Source of the DNA: Flavobacterium sp. 9R
GTDB taxonomy: Bacteria > Bacteroidota > Bacteroidia > Flavobacteriales > Flavobacteriaceae
Length of the DNA: 64,000 nt
Direction of reading: 5' to 3'
NCBI RefSeq assembly: GCF_902506345.1
Contig: NZ_LR733413.1
Coordinates: 2,381,893-2,445,892, forward strand
The position numbers were made by a program, and so were the translations under genes. The notes beneath the pieces were generated by a model. That model had not been told where the DNA came from. It did no database searches and was given only the letters and a program-made list of their open reading frames with translations. Of this stretch, positions 54,218 through 63,972 are shown in pieces. Each line of letters starts with the position of its first letter. The stretch's first letter is position 1.

Positions 54218-55969
54218 ATGTATAGAAGTCATAATTGTGGCGAATTAAACGCCTCACATATTAATCAAGAAGTAACGTTAGCGGGTTGGGTACAAAAATC
54301 TCGTGATAAAGGATTCATGAATTGGGTCGACCTAAGAGACCGTTATGGAATTACACAATTGATATTTGACGAAAGTCGTACTGACAAAACGGTATTTGAA
54401 TTAGCCAAAACCTTAGGAAGAGAATTTGTAATTCAGGTGAAAGGAACCGTTATTGAACGCGAAGCCAAAAACAACAATATTCCAACTGGAGCCATTGAAA
54501 TTCTGGTAACAGAATTAACAATTTTAAATGCAGCATTAACTCCTCCATTTACTATAGAAGATGAAACAGATGGTGGCGAAGACATTCGAATGAAATACCG
54601 CTACTTGGATATTCGAAGAAATCCAGTAAAAAATAGTTTGCTTTTCCGTCACAAAGTGGCAATGGAAGTGCGCAAATACCTTTCTGATTTAGATTTTTGC
54701 GAAGTTGAAACTCCTTATTTAATAAAATCGACACCAGAAGGCGCGAGAGATTTCGTAGTTCCATCTCGAATGAATGAAGGACAGTTTTATGCGTTACCAC
54801 AATCACCACAAACCTTCAAACAATTATTGATGGTGGGTGGAATGGATAAATATTTTCAGATTGTAAAATGTTTCCGTGATGAAGATTTACGTGCCGACAG
54901 ACAACCAGAGTTTACACAAATCGATTGTGAAATGGCATTTGTAGAACAAGAAGACATTTTAAATGTTTTTGAAGGGCTAACCCGTCATTTATTAAAAAAA
55001 TTGAAAGGCATCGAAGTTGACAAATTCCCAAGAATGACTTACGAACATGCTATGAAAACCTACGGAAACGACAAACCAGATATTCGTTTTGGAATGGAGT
55101 TTGGTGAATTGAATGCCTATGCTCAACATAAAGAGTTTCCAGTTTTCAATGCTGCTGAATTAGTAGTAGGTATTGCTGTTCCGGGTGCAGGAAACTATAC
55201 TCGTAAAGAAATTGACGCATTGATTGATTGGGTAAAACGTCCACAAGTGGGTGCAAGCGGAATGGTATATGTAAAATGTAACGAAGACGGAACCTTTAAA
55301 TCATCTGTAGATAAATTTTACGACCAAGAGGATTTAAGTAATTGGGCAAAAACTACAGGTGCAAAACCTGGAGACATGCTATTTGTATTGTCTGGTCCTG
55401 CCGACAAAACAAGAGCCCAACTTTCAGCCTTACGTATGGAATTGGCAACAAGATTAGGCTTGAGAAATCCAGCTGAGTTTGCTCCTCTTTGGGTAGTTGA
55501 TTTTCCTTTATTAGAATTTGATGAAGAAAGCGGACGCTACCATGCGATGCACCATCCTTTTACTTCACCAAAACCAGAAGACTTGCATTTGCTTGAAACC
55601 AATCCTGGAAAAGTAAGAGCCAATGCCTATGATATGGTCTTGAACGGTAACGAAATTGGAGGCGGCTCTATTCGTATTCACGATAAAGCAACACAACAAT
55701 TAATGTTCAAATACTTAGGTTTCACAGAAGAAGAAGCCAAAGCACAATTCGGATTCTTAATGGATGCGTTTCAATTTGGAGCACCACCTCATGGCGGATT
55801 AGCTTTTGGATTGGATAGATTAGTAGCTATTTTAGGAGGACAAGAAACCATTCGTGATTTTATTGCTTTCCCAAAAAACAATTCTGGTAGAGACGTAATG
55901 ATTGACGCACCATCAAGAATTGATGATTCTCAATTAAACGAATTACACATTCAATTAAATTCAAAATAA
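54218..55969 (+). CDS. aspS: Aspartyl-tRNA synthetase
   Basis: 583 residues from the ATG at 54218 ([12 protein letters not shown]); the frame opens at 54185 but the family starts with M-Y-R-x-H-N-C-G-E-L. An OB-fold anticodon domain (about 1-105) is followed by the class II catalytic core: motif 2 [21 protein letters not shown], the bacterial GAD insertion, and motif 3 [15 protein letters not shown]. The length is that of the bacterial type. TACTTTTG at 54192-54199 is a likely -7 element. Confidence 0.97.
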   Translation: MYRSHNCGELNASHINQEVTLAGWVQKSRDKGFMNWVDLRDRYGITQLIFDESRTDKTVFELAKTLGREFVIQVKGTVIEREAKNNNIPTGAIEILVTELTILNAALTPPFTIEDETDGGEDIRMKYRYLDIRRNPVKNSLLFRHKVAMEVRKYLSDLDFCEVETPYLIKSTPEGARDFVVPSRMNEGQFYALPQSPQTFKQLLMVGGMDKYFQIVKCFRDEDLRADRQPEFTQIDCEMAFVEQEDILNVFEGLTRHLLKKLKGIEVDKFPRMTYEHAMKTYGNDKPDIRFGMEFGELNAYAQHKEFPVFNAAELVVGIAVPGAGNYTRKEIDALIDWVKRPQVGASGMVYVKCNEDGTFKSSVDKFYDQEDLSNWAKTTGAKPGDMLFVLSGPADKTRAQLSALRMELATRLGLRNPAEFAPLWVVDFPLLEFDEESGRYHAMHHPFTSPKPEDLHLLETNPGKVRANAYDMVLNGNEIGGGSIRIHDKATQQLMFKYLGFTEEEAKAQFGFLMDAFQFGAPPHGGLAFGLDRLVAILGGQETIRDFIAFPKNNSGRDVMIDAPSRIDDSQLNELHIQLNSK

Positions 55970-56081
55970 ACACTGAATAGTCTGTATATCAATATTTTTG
56001 AAAAAAAAGTATGACACGAATCATTTTTGTATTGTATTAAAGATTACATTTGTCACATTATAAATTATTATTATTATTACA

Positions 56082-56276
56082 ATGCGTACAGGTACAGTTA
56101 AATTTTTCAATGAATCTAAAGGTTACGGATTCATTACAGACGAAGAAACAGGAAAAGACATTTTTGTTCATGCATCAGGAATCAAAGCGGAAGAATTACG
56201 CGAAGGAGACCGAGTGAGCTATGAAGAAGAAGAAGGAAGAAAAGGTAAAGTTGCTGCTCAAGTTGTAGTACTTTAA
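56082..56276 (+). CDS. Cold shock protein
   Basis: A 64-residue single CSD with both RNA-binding motifs: KGYGFIT (RNP1) and DIFVHAS (RNP2), starting MRTGTVKFFNESKGYGFI. It binds single-stranded RNA or DNA and melts structure. TACATTTG at 56045-56052 may be its -7 element, with a leader of about 25 nt. It has its own terminator. Confidence 0.94.
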   Translation: MRTGTVKFFNESKGYGFITDEETGKDIFVHASGIKAEELREGDRVSYEEEEGRKGKVAAQVVVL

Positions 56277-56311
56277 GCATAAAAATATTACAGTATTTTT
56301 TGCAAAATGGC

Positions 56312-56347
56312 AAAACGCTTCGAAATTTATCGAAGCGTTTTTTTTTG
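56312..56347 (+). terminator. Terminator of the cold shock gene
   Basis: The stem aaacgcttcga (56313-56323) pairs with tcgaagcgttt (56330-56340), followed by a T run. Confidence 0.92.
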
Positions 56348-56469
56348 CCTTATACTAAAATTAAGAAATAATTATAATTTTTATTTATAATCATTAAAAA
56401 TTAGGATGGATTAACAAACGTTTAGAAGTGAATTCAGGCATTTAACTTGTGTTTTAAATCCTTGCAACC

Positions 56470-56477
56470 TATCTTTG
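56470..56477 (+). promoter_or_regulatory. -7 element of the nuo operon, TATCTTTG
   Basis: TATCTTTG fits TAnnTTTG; a TTG lies 20 bp upstream. The nuoA ATG is 30 bp downstream. Confidence 0.5.
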
Positions 56478-56507
56478 TGGCTCGTTTAAGCAAGAAAAAA
56501 AACTACT

Positions 56508-56873
56508 ATGCAAACCGAACAAATCAACTTTATTCCAATTTTAATGCAATTGCTTCTTGCAGTTGGATTTGTAGCAGGAATCATCTTTATTTCTGGGAAA
56601 TTAGGTCCAAAAAGAAATTCTGAAAACAAAGATAAAAATTTCGAATGCGGAATTGAATCCGTAGGAAATGCCAGAATTCCTTTCTCTGTGAAATACTTTT
56701 TGGTTGCCATCCTATTCGTTTTATTTGATGTCGAGGTTATCTTTTTATATCCTTGGGCCATCAATTTCAGAGAGTTAGGTATCGAAGGTATGATAAAAAT
56801 GATTATTTTTATGCTTTTGTTACTAGTTGGTTTTTTCTATATTATCAAAAAGAAAGCCCTTGAGTGGGAATAA
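56508..56873 (+). CDS. nuoA: NADH-quinone oxidoreductase subunit A
   Basis: A 121-residue membrane subunit of complex I with three helices. The quinone-site loop motif is FECGIESVGNARIPFSVKYF, with a conserved Cys; then LVAILFVLFDVEVIFLYPWA, then the third helix. It is the first gene of the operon, preceded by a TAnnTTTG promoter element; nuoB begins 28 bp later. Confidence 0.95.
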   Translation: MQTEQINFIPILMQLLLAVGFVAGIIFISGKLGPKRNSENKDKNFECGIESVGNARIPFSVKYFLVAILFVLFDVEVIFLYPWAINFRELGIEGMIKMIIFMLLLLVGFFYIIKKKALEWE

Positions 56874-56901
56874 ATAATAGAAATTGAATACTATATCAAT
56901 T

Positions 56902-57450
56902 ATGACAGATTCTAACACAAAAATGGTCGCTCCTCCAGAAGGAGTTGTTGGTGAAGGTTTTTTTGCAACCAAATTGAATGATGTTGTGGGATTAGCAAGA
57001 GCCAATTCATTATGGCCTTTACCGTTTGCTACTTCTTGTTGTGGTATCGAATTTATGGCTACCATGGCTTCTCATTATGACTTAGCACGTTTTGGCTCTG
57101 AAAGAGTAAGTTTCTCTCCAAGACAAGCAGATATGTTGATGGTTATGGGAACTATTTCAAAAAAAATGGGCCCAATTTTACGTCAAGTATACGAACAAAT
57201 GTCTGAACCAAGATGGGTTATTGCTGTTGGTGCTTGTGCCTCTTCTGGCGGAATCTTCGACACGTACTCAGTACTTCAAGGAATTGACAAAGTAATCCCA
57301 GTTGATGTTTACGTTCCAGGATGTCCTCCAAGACCAGAACAAATAGTTGAGGGTGTTATGAAACTACAAGAAATCGTAAAAAACGAATCGGTTAGAAGAA
57401 GAAGCTCCCCAGAATACCAAGAATTATTAGCTTCTTATAATATCAAATAA
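56902..57450 (+). CDS. nuoB: NADH-quinone oxidoreductase subunit B
   Basis: 182 residues from the ATG at 56902; an earlier in-frame ATG at 56884 is less likely, as the protein starts well at MTDSNTKMVAPPEGV. It holds cluster N2, with its cysteines visible in ATSCCGIEFM, VGACASSGG and PGCPPRPEQ. It hands electrons from the peripheral arm to quinone. Confidence 0.95.
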   Translation: MTDSNTKMVAPPEGVVGEGFFATKLNDVVGLARANSLWPLPFATSCCGIEFMATMASHYDLARFGSERVSFSPRQADMLMVMGTISKKMGPILRQVYEQMSEPRWVIAVGACASSGGIFDTYSVLQGIDKVIPVDVYVPGCPPRPEQIVEGVMKLQEIVKNESVRRRSSPEYQELLASYNIK

Positions 57451-57453
57451 AAG

Positions 57454-57975
57454 ATGGCATTAGAAACAACCGAAATACAAGAAAAATTAGTAGCCACTTT
57501 TGGAACCGCTGTTTTTCAATTCAATCAAGATAGAGACATTTTTTCATTTGAAGTTTCAGCTGATGTAATTACTGCTGTAATTCTTTTCTTAAAAAATGAC
57601 CCAAGCCTACGTTTTCATTTCTTAACCGATTTATGTGGAGTACATTACCCAGACAATGAGGAAGAAAGACAATTTGGTGTAGTATATCACATGCACAATT
57701 GGTACGAAAACAAGCGCATCCGAATCAAAACCTTTTTGAACGGTTCACAACCAGAAGTAAAATCTATTGCTAATATTTTTCTTTGTGCCAATTGGATGGA
57801 ACGTGAAACCTATGATTTCTTTGGAATCAACTTCATCGGTCATCCACAATTGAAACGAATTTTGAATATGGACGAAATGGTTTCTTTCCCAATGCGTAAA
57901 GAATTCCCAATGGAAGACAGTGGAAGAACAGACAAAGATGACCGATTCTTCGGAAGAACACCTTCGAATTGCTAA
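57454..57975 (+). CDS. nuoC: NADH-quinone oxidoreductase subunit C
   Basis: A 173-residue 30-kDa-type subunit: FHFLTDLCGVHYPDN, NWMERETYDFFGINFIGHPQLKRILN and a C-terminal FPMRKEFPMED. It is separate from NuoD, not fused as in enterobacteria. It binds NuoD in the peripheral arm. It begins 3 bp after nuoB. Confidence 0.95.
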   Translation: MALETTEIQEKLVATFGTAVFQFNQDRDIFSFEVSADVITAVILFLKNDPSLRFHFLTDLCGVHYPDNEEERQFGVVYHMHNWYENKRIRIKTFLNGSQPEVKSIANIFLCANWMERETYDFFGINFIGHPQLKRILNMDEMVSFPMRKEFPMEDSGRTDKDDRFFGRTPSNC

Positions 57976-58007
57976 AAAAAGAACTTATAATTTTTCACAT
58001 TAGATAA

Positions 58008-59246
58008 ATGTCAGAACTATTATTACCACCAGAGCATCGCTATGCTAAAATAATCAAAGAGCGTCATAATGAAGATGGAAGTGAGCTTTCAATTCTGAAT
58101 TTAGGACCAACTCACCCTGCAACACACGGTATTTTTCAAAACATCTTATTGATGGATGGAGAAAAAATATTAGAAGCAGAACCTACCATTGGATACATCC
58201 ATAGAGCCTTCGAAAAAATAGCCGAAAATCGTCCGTTTTACCAAATCACGCCACTTACAGACCGAATGAACTATTGTTCTTCACCGATCAATAATATGGG
58301 ATGGTGGATGACATTAGAAAAACTATTAGGTGTTGAAGTTCCCAAAAGAGCACAATACCTTCGTGTAATTGTAATGGAATTAGCCAGAATAACCGATCAC
58401 CTTATTTGCAACTCCATTCTAGGGGTAGATACTGGTGCTTATACTGGATTTTTGTATGTTTTCCAATTTAGAGAAAAAGTATACGAAATTTACGAAGAAA
58501 TATGTGGAGCTCGTTTAACGACCAATATGGGAAGAATTGGAGGTTTTGAAAGAGACTGGTCACCAAAAGCCTTTGAATTACTAAACACTTTCCTAGAAGA
58601 TTTCCCAGTAGCTTGGAAAGAATTTGAAAACTTATTCGAAAGAAATAGAATCTTTATAGATAGAACCGTAAATGTTGGAGGAATTACTGCCGAAAAAGCT
58701 TTGGCTTATGGCTTTACGGGTCCTAATTTACGTGCCGCAGGTGTTGATTATGATGTTCGTGTGGCGCAACCTTATTCTTCTTACGAAGACTTTGACTTTA
58801 TTGTACCAGTTGGAAAATCAGGTGATACTTATGACCGTTTTTGTGTACGTAATGCAGAAGTTTGGGAAAGTTTAAGCATCATCAAACAAGCCTTAGCTAA
58901 AATGCCAGCTGGTAATGAATACCACGCTGATGTTCCTGAATATTATTTGCCTCCAAAAGAAGATGTATACACTACTATGGAATCTTTGATTTATCATTTC
59001 AAGATTGTTATGGGTGAAGTTCCAGTTCCTGTTGGAGAAGTATACCATCCGGTTGAAGGAGCCAATGGAGAAATTGGATTCTATTTAGTATCAGACGGAA
59101 GTAGAACACCTTATCGTTTGCATTTCCGTAGGCCTTGTTTTATTTATTATCAAGCCTATCCAGAAATGATTAAAGGCTCTATGCTTTCAGATGCGATAGT
59201 AATATTATCAAGTTTAAATGTTATCGCAGGAGAATTAGATGCTTAA
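58008..59246 (+). CDS. nuoD: NADH-quinone oxidoreductase subunit D
   Basis: A 412-residue 49-kDa subunit. NLGPTHPATHG, GYIHRAFEKIAE, DRMNYCSSPINN and a C-terminal RRPCFIYYQAYPEMIKG are present. It forms the quinone-binding site with NuoB. It is followed by an 81-bp gap that contains a dispersed repeat piece. Confidence 0.96.
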   Translation: MSELLLPPEHRYAKIIKERHNEDGSELSILNLGPTHPATHGIFQNILLMDGEKILEAEPTIGYIHRAFEKIAENRPFYQITPLTDRMNYCSSPINNMGWWMTLEKLLGVEVPKRAQYLRVIVMELARITDHLICNSILGVDTGAYTGFLYVFQFREKVYEIYEEICGARLTTNMGRIGGFERDWSPKAFELLNTFLEDFPVAWKEFENLFERNRIFIDRTVNVGGITAEKALAYGFTGPNLRAAGVDYDVRVAQPYSSYEDFDFIVPVGKSGDTYDRFCVRNAEVWESLSIIKQALAKMPAGNEYHADVPEYYLPPKEDVYTTMESLIYHFKIVMGEVPVPVGEVYHPVEGANGEIGFYLVSDGSRTPYRLHFRRPCFIYYQAYPEMIKGSMLSDAIVILSSLNVIAGELDA

Positions 59247-59282
59247 CGATTTTAAAGCAGTGCTTTTTTAGATTTAAGATTT

Positions 59283-59316
59283 AAAAAAACTTTGTGACTT
59301 TGAGCCTTTGCGGCAA
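59283..59316. repeat. Repeat piece of the CTTTGTG/CTTTGCGG type
   Basis: It reads aactttgtgactttgagcct then ttgcggcaaac between nuoD and nuoE, like the unit cores at 19884-20240. It lies 10 bp before the nuoE start. Confidence 0.55.
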
Positions 59317-59327
59317 ACAATATAAAA

Positions 59328-59858
59328 ATGGAAAGAAAACATTACAATCAAGAAATAAACATGACTGAAGCATTGATGGAACGCATCAATGAACTAATCA
59401 GTCATTATCCTGAAGACAAAAGAAAATCAGCGCTATTGCCTGTTTTGCATGAAGTTCAAGATGCTCATGACAACTGGTTAAGCATTGAACTACAAAATAA
59501 AGTAGCTGAAATTCTTCATATCAAACCCATCGAAGTCTATGAAGTGGTTACTTTTTACACCATGTTCAACCAAAGACCTATTGGGAAATACATGTTCGAA
59601 TTTTGCCAAACTTCGCCTTGTTGCTTGAATGGTGTAGAAAATTTAATGGACTACACTTGTGATAAATTAGGTGTTAAAGTTGGAGAACCAACTGCTGATG
59701 GCTTGTTCGAAGTAAGAGGAGTGGAATGCTTAGGTGCTTGTGGTTATGCGCCAATGATGCAACTAGGTGACTTCTACAAAGAACATTTGACTGAAGAAAA
59801 AATCGATCAAATCATTACTGATTGCCGAGATAATAAAATAATATTACACGATAAATAA
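59328..59858 (+). CDS. nuoE: NADH-quinone oxidoreductase subunit E
   Basis: A 176-residue subunit with a thioredoxin-like [2Fe-2S] domain: FCQTSPCCLNG with the first two cysteines, and CLGACGYAP with the other two. The helical N-terminus is HYPEDKRKSALLPVLHEVQD. Met12 could also be the start. It is part of the NADH-oxidising module, and nuoF starts 1 bp later. Confidence 0.95.
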   Translation: MERKHYNQEINMTEALMERINELISHYPEDKRKSALLPVLHEVQDAHDNWLSIELQNKVAEILHIKPIEVYEVVTFYTMFNQRPIGKYMFEFCQTSPCCLNGVENLMDYTCDKLGVKVGEPTADGLFEVRGVECLGACGYAPMMQLGDFYKEHLTEEKIDQIITDCRDNKIILHDK

Positions 59859-59859
59859 G

Positions 59860-61227
59860 ATGTCACAAAAAATATTATTAGACAAAATCAATATTCCAGG
59901 AATAAAAACCTACGAAGTCTATCGTGCAAATGGAGGCTACGCTTCTGTAGAGAAAGCTTTAAAAACATTAACACCTGATGAAGTAGTAGAGGAAGTAAAA
60001 ACGTCTGGTTTAAGAGGTCGTGGTGGAGCAGGATTCCCAGCGGGTATGAAGTGGAGTTTTATCGATAAAAAATCAGGTAAACCACGTCATTTAGTTTGTA
60101 ATGCTGACGAATCTGAACCAGGAACCTTTAAGGATCGTTTCTTAATGGAATATATTCCGCATTTATTGATTGAAGGAATGATTACTTCTAGTTATGCACT
60201 AGGCGCTAATCGTTCTTACATTTACATTCGTGGTGAATACATGTGGGTTTACAAAATTTTAGAAAGAGCCATTGCTGAAGCAAAAGCTGCAGGATGGTTA
60301 GGAAAAAATATATTAGGAACAGGTTACGATTTAGAGTTACATGTTCACTGCGGTGGTGGAGCTTATATTTGTGGAGAAGAAACTGCTCTTATCGAATCTT
60401 TAGAAGGAAAACGTGGTAATCCACGTATCAAACCACCTTTCCCTGCGGTTTCTGGTCTTTGGGCTAATCCAACCGTAGTTAACAATGTGGAAACTATTGC
60501 TGCAGTGCCTTGGATTGTAAACAATTCTGGAGCTGATTATGCTAAAATAGGTGTAGGAAGATCTACAGGAACCAAATTAATCTCCGCTTCTGGACATATC
60601 AAAAACCCAGGAGTTTATGAAATAGAACTAGGATTAAGCGTATACGAATTCATGAATTCTGATGAATATTTAGGAGGAATGAGTTCTGACCGTCCTTTGA
60701 AAGCATTTGTGCCAGGAGGAAGTTCGGTGCCAATTTTGCCAGCTAACTTAATCTATAAAACCGCTGCAGGTGAAGACCGATTGATGACTTATGAGTCATT
60801 GAGCGATGGTGGTTTTGCTACGGGATCGATGTTAGGTTCTGGTGGATTCATCGTGTATAATGACACTAGCTGTATTGTTAGAAACACTTGGAATTTCTCT
60901 CGTTTCTATCACCATGAAAGTTGCGGTCAATGTACACCTTGCCGTGAAGGTACTGGTTGGTTAGAAAAAGTATTGCACCGTATCGAAAACGGACACGGAC
61001 GCGAAGAAGATATTGATTTGTTGTTGAGTATTCAGAGTAAAATCGAAGGAAACACTATTTGTCCATTAGGTGATGCGGCTTCATGGCCAGTAGCTGCGGC
61101 TATTCGCCATTTTAGAGACGAATTTGAATACCATATTCGTTTCCCAGAAAAAATAAAAAACAGAGATCATTTTGTTGCTGAACCATTCGAACAGGTTAAA
61201 CACTTAGTTGGTAAAGTAACAATCTAA
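59860..61227 (+). CDS. nuoF: NADH-quinone oxidoreductase subunit F
   Basis: A 455-residue subunit that binds FMN and NADH: the glycine-rich GLRGRGGAGFPAG, CNADESEPGTFKDR, GGGAYICGEETALIESLEG, and the [4Fe-4S] ligands in ESCGQCTPCREG plus a later Cys (NTICPLGDA). It is the entry point of electrons from NADH. It is followed 9 bp later by the orphan gene. Confidence 0.96.
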   Translation: MSQKILLDKINIPGIKTYEVYRANGGYASVEKALKTLTPDEVVEEVKTSGLRGRGGAGFPAGMKWSFIDKKSGKPRHLVCNADESEPGTFKDRFLMEYIPHLLIEGMITSSYALGANRSYIYIRGEYMWVYKILERAIAEAKAAGWLGKNILGTGYDLELHVHCGGGAYICGEETALIESLEGKRGNPRIKPPFPAVSGLWANPTVVNNVETIAAVPWIVNNSGADYAKIGVGRSTGTKLISASGHIKNPGVYEIELGLSVYEFMNSDEYLGGMSSDRPLKAFVPGGSSVPILPANLIYKTAAGEDRLMTYESLSDGGFATGSMLGSGGFIVYNDTSCIVRNTWNFSRFYHHESCGQCTPCREGTGWLEKVLHRIENGHGREEDIDLLLSIQSKIEGNTICPLGDAASWPVAAAIRHFRDEFEYHIRFPEKIKNRDHFVAEPFEQVKHLVGKVTI

Positions 61228-61236
61228 AGTTTTACT

Positions 61237-61809
61237 ATGAAAAAAAATTTAGTAATTATTATAACTTTAATTATTAGTTTAAATAGTTATGCTCAACAAA
61301 GATTTAATGGTTATGTTGTTACAAATTCAAACGATACTATTAAGTGTAAATTTTCATTAGAAATGAATATTTTTGATAAAACCCTATTTTATGATTCAGG
61401 AATAAGCAATAGAGCAAAAATTTTTAAAGAAAATGGTGAAAAAGTAAAATATAAACCTTCGGAATTGAAGACTGTGTTTATTACAGGTCCAAAACAAGGA
61501 GATTATAAATTTGTAAGCCTAAAAGCAGACAATTATGAACATTTTTATCATGAAATAATTGTAGGTCGTTTATCATATTACGTTTTGTATAAAGCTAATC
61601 TTTCAGGAGGATTTCCTTATGAGAAGCCTTTTATTCTAAAAGAAAACAAACTTGTTAGCATAGACGGATTTAGCAGAAGAAAGACTTTTGGAGAATTAAT
61701 AATAGACTATCCTGAGTTATATAAAAAATGGATGGATTCAAATAATTATTATAAAATAGATCAAATTACAGAAGTTTTGAAATTGTACAATGAGTACTTT
61801 ACAAAGTAA
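61237..61809 (+). CDS. AT-rich secreted orphan inside the nuo operon
   Basis: A 190-residue protein with a signal peptide (MKKNLVIIITLIISLNSYAQ). The mature part begins RFNGYVVTNSNDTIKCKF, then FKENGEKVKYKPSELKTVFI, a pattern of small secreted Bacteroidota proteins of unknown function; no catalytic motif. It lies between nuoF and nuoG, where complex I operons normally have no gene. Composition differs: 11 of 60 bases are G or C at 61321-61380, against 23 of 60 in nuoF at 60301-60360. It is probably a late insertion; as it is co-directional it should not block nuoGH transcription. Confidence 0.8.
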   Translation: MKKNLVIIITLIISLNSYAQQRFNGYVVTNSNDTIKCKFSLEMNIFDKTLFYDSGISNRAKIFKENGEKVKYKPSELKTVFITGPKQGDYKFVSLKADNYEHFYHEIIVGRLSYYVLYKANLSGGFPYEKPFILKENKLVSIDGFSRRKTFGELIIDYPELYKKWMDSNNYYKIDQITEVLKLYNEYFTK

Positions 61810-61861
61810 CATTTAAAAAGAATATCAATTCCATATAGAGATTTGAAATAAAGTATAAAAA

Positions 61862-62914
61862 ATGAAAGTAACAATAGACGGTCAGTCGATAGAAGTAGAA
61901 CCAGGAACAACCATCCTACAAGCCGCTCGTATGATTGGTGGAGATGTAGTTCCACCAGCGATGTGTTATTATTCTAAACTAAAAGGAAGCGGTGGTAAAT
62001 GCCGTTGTTGTTTAGTTGAAGTATCCAAAGGAAGTGAAGCTGACCCAAGACCAATGCCAAAATTAATGGCCTCTTGTGTAACAGGCTGTATGGACGGAAT
62101 GGAAGTAAACAGCAAATCTTCTGAAAGAGTTACCGAAGCTAGAAAAGCAGTAACGGAGTTTTTACTCATCAACCATCCATTAGATTGTCCAATATGTGAC
62201 CAAGCAGGAGAATGTGATTTACAGAACTTAAGCTTTGAACACGGGAAATCTCAAACTCGTTATATTGAAGAAAAAAGAACATTTGAACCTGAAAATATTG
62301 GTCCAAATATTCAACTACATATGAATCGTTGCATTTTGTGCCAAAGATGTGTACAAGTTGCCGACCAACTAACAGACAATCGCGTACACGGTGTATTAGA
62401 CAGAGGAGACCATGCTAATATCTCTACTTGTATTTCTAAAGCGATTGACAATGAATTCTCAGGAAATATGATTGATGTATGTCCTGTTGGAGCATTGACT
62501 GACAAAACCTTCCGTTTCAAATCGAGAGTTTGGTTTAACAAACCTTATAATGCACATAGAGAATGTACTACTCCAGGATGTTGTGGTAAAACTACCGTTT
62601 GGATGTTTGGTGGCGAAATTCAACGTGTAACTGGAAGAAAAGACGAGTACCACGAAGTAGAAGAGTTCATTTGTAACACTTGTCGTTTTGATAAGAAAGA
62701 TGTAAATGATTGGGTAATTGAAGGACCAAGAGTTTTTGAAAAAGATTCTGTTATCAACCAAAACAATTACACCAAAACAGAAAAAGTAATCATCGATACA
62801 GAAGAAAATATCTTATTAGGTAGAGCTCAAGACCGTAAAAAAATCAGTATGGCTGAGATTGATTACAATGAAAAAATTGATGGCAACTTAATAGATTCGA
62901 ACAAAAATGGATAG
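61862..62914 (+). CDS. nuoG: NADH-quinone oxidoreductase subunit G, short form
   Basis: A 350-residue subunit with an N-terminal [2Fe-2S] domain (GGKCRCCLVEV), the His-Cys3 site (HPLDCPICDQAGECDLQ) and two further cluster sites (CILCQRCVQVADQ, VCPVGALTDKTF). It stops after the iron-sulfur domains, so the large molybdopterin-like domain of other NuoG proteins is absent, as is usual in Bacteroidota. Its end overlaps nuoH by 8 bp. Confidence 0.94.
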   Translation: MKVTIDGQSIEVEPGTTILQAARMIGGDVVPPAMCYYSKLKGSGGKCRCCLVEVSKGSEADPRPMPKLMASCVTGCMDGMEVNSKSSERVTEARKAVTEFLLINHPLDCPICDQAGECDLQNLSFEHGKSQTRYIEEKRTFEPENIGPNIQLHMNRCILCQRCVQVADQLTDNRVHGVLDRGDHANISTCISKAIDNEFSGNMIDVCPVGALTDKTFRFKSRVWFNKPYNAHRECTTPGCCGKTTVWMFGGEIQRVTGRKDEYHEVEEFICNTCRFDKKDVNDWVIEGPRVFEKDSVINQNNYTKTEKVIIDTEENILLGRAQDRKKISMAEIDYNEKIDGNLIDSNKNG

Positions 62915-63959
62915 TACTTTTATAATAGAAAAAAGTGTTGTAATCGTAGTAGTATTTGCAATTACTATGCTTGTTGCTATGTATTCTACATGGGCAGAAC
63001 GTAAAGTTGCAGCATTTTTACAAGACCGTGTAGGACCAAACAGAGCTGGATGGGGTGGTTTATTTCAACCTTTGGCAGATGGTTTGAAACTTTTTGCAAA
63101 AGAAGAGTTTGAGCCTAACACGCCAAACCGCTTTTTGTTTTTTGTAGGTCCTGGTATTGCAATGGGAACTGCTTTAATGACAAGTGCTGTTATTCCTTGG
63201 GGCGACCGTTTACATCTTTTTGGAAAAGACATTTTACTACAAGCTACAGATATTAATATTGGCCTTTTATACTTTTTTGGAGTAGTTTCAATTGGGGTAT
63301 ACGGAATCATGATTGGTGGATGGGCTTCTAATAATAAATTCTCATTGATGGGAGCTGTTCGTGCGGCTTCTCAAATGGTATCATACGAGGTGGCTATGGG
63401 ATTATCCATGATTGCTTTATTGATGATGACAGGAACTTTGAGTTTAAGAGAAATTTCGGCTCAACAAGCTGGAATGAATTGGAATGTATTTTATCAACCC
63501 TTATCGTTCTTAATCTTTTTGATTTGTGCATTTGCAGAAAGTAACCGTACGCCATTTGACTTACCAGAATGTGAAAGTGAATTGATTGGTGGTTACCATA
63601 CGGAATATTCTTCTATGAAAATGGGATTCTACTTATTTGCTGAATATGCTAATATGTTTATCTCGTCGACTATATTATCTATTTTATTCTTTGGTGGGTA
63701 TAATTATCCAGGAATGGCGTATGCTGTTGAAAACTGGGGAGTGAATATTGGTAATATTATCGGAATAGTTGTTTTATTTGCAAAAATATTCGGATTCATC
63801 TTTTTCTATATGTGGGTAAGATGGACAATCCCTAGATTTAGATACGACCAATTGATGCATTTAGGTTGGAGAATTTTGATTCCACTTTCGATTATCAATA
63901 TTATCATTACTGGAATTGTTATTTTGAGAGCAGATATTGCTGCTTATTTAGGATTCTAA
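62907..63959 (+). CDS. nuoH: NADH-quinone oxidoreductase subunit H
   Basis: A 350-residue membrane subunit with about eight helices. WAERKVAAFLQDRVGPNRAGWGGLFQPLADGLKLF is diagnostic, then FAESNRTPFDLPECESELIGGYHTEYSSM. It links the quinone site to the proton-pumping arm. nuoI to N are expected beyond the right edge. Confidence 0.96.
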   Translation: MDSTFIIEKSVVIVVVFAITMLVAMYSTWAERKVAAFLQDRVGPNRAGWGGLFQPLADGLKLFAKEEFEPNTPNRFLFFVGPGIAMGTALMTSAVIPWGDRLHLFGKDILLQATDINIGLLYFFGVVSIGVYGIMIGGWASNNKFSLMGAVRAASQMVSYEVAMGLSMIALLMMTGTLSLREISAQQAGMNWNVFYQPLSFLIFLICAFAESNRTPFDLPECESELIGGYHTEYSSMKMGFYLFAEYANMFISSTILSILFFGGYNYPGMAYAVENWGVNIGNIIGIVVLFAKIFGFIFFYMWVRWTIPRFRYDQLMHLGWRILIPLSIINIIITGIVILRADIAAYLGF

Positions 63960-63972
63960 TTTAATTACGAAG

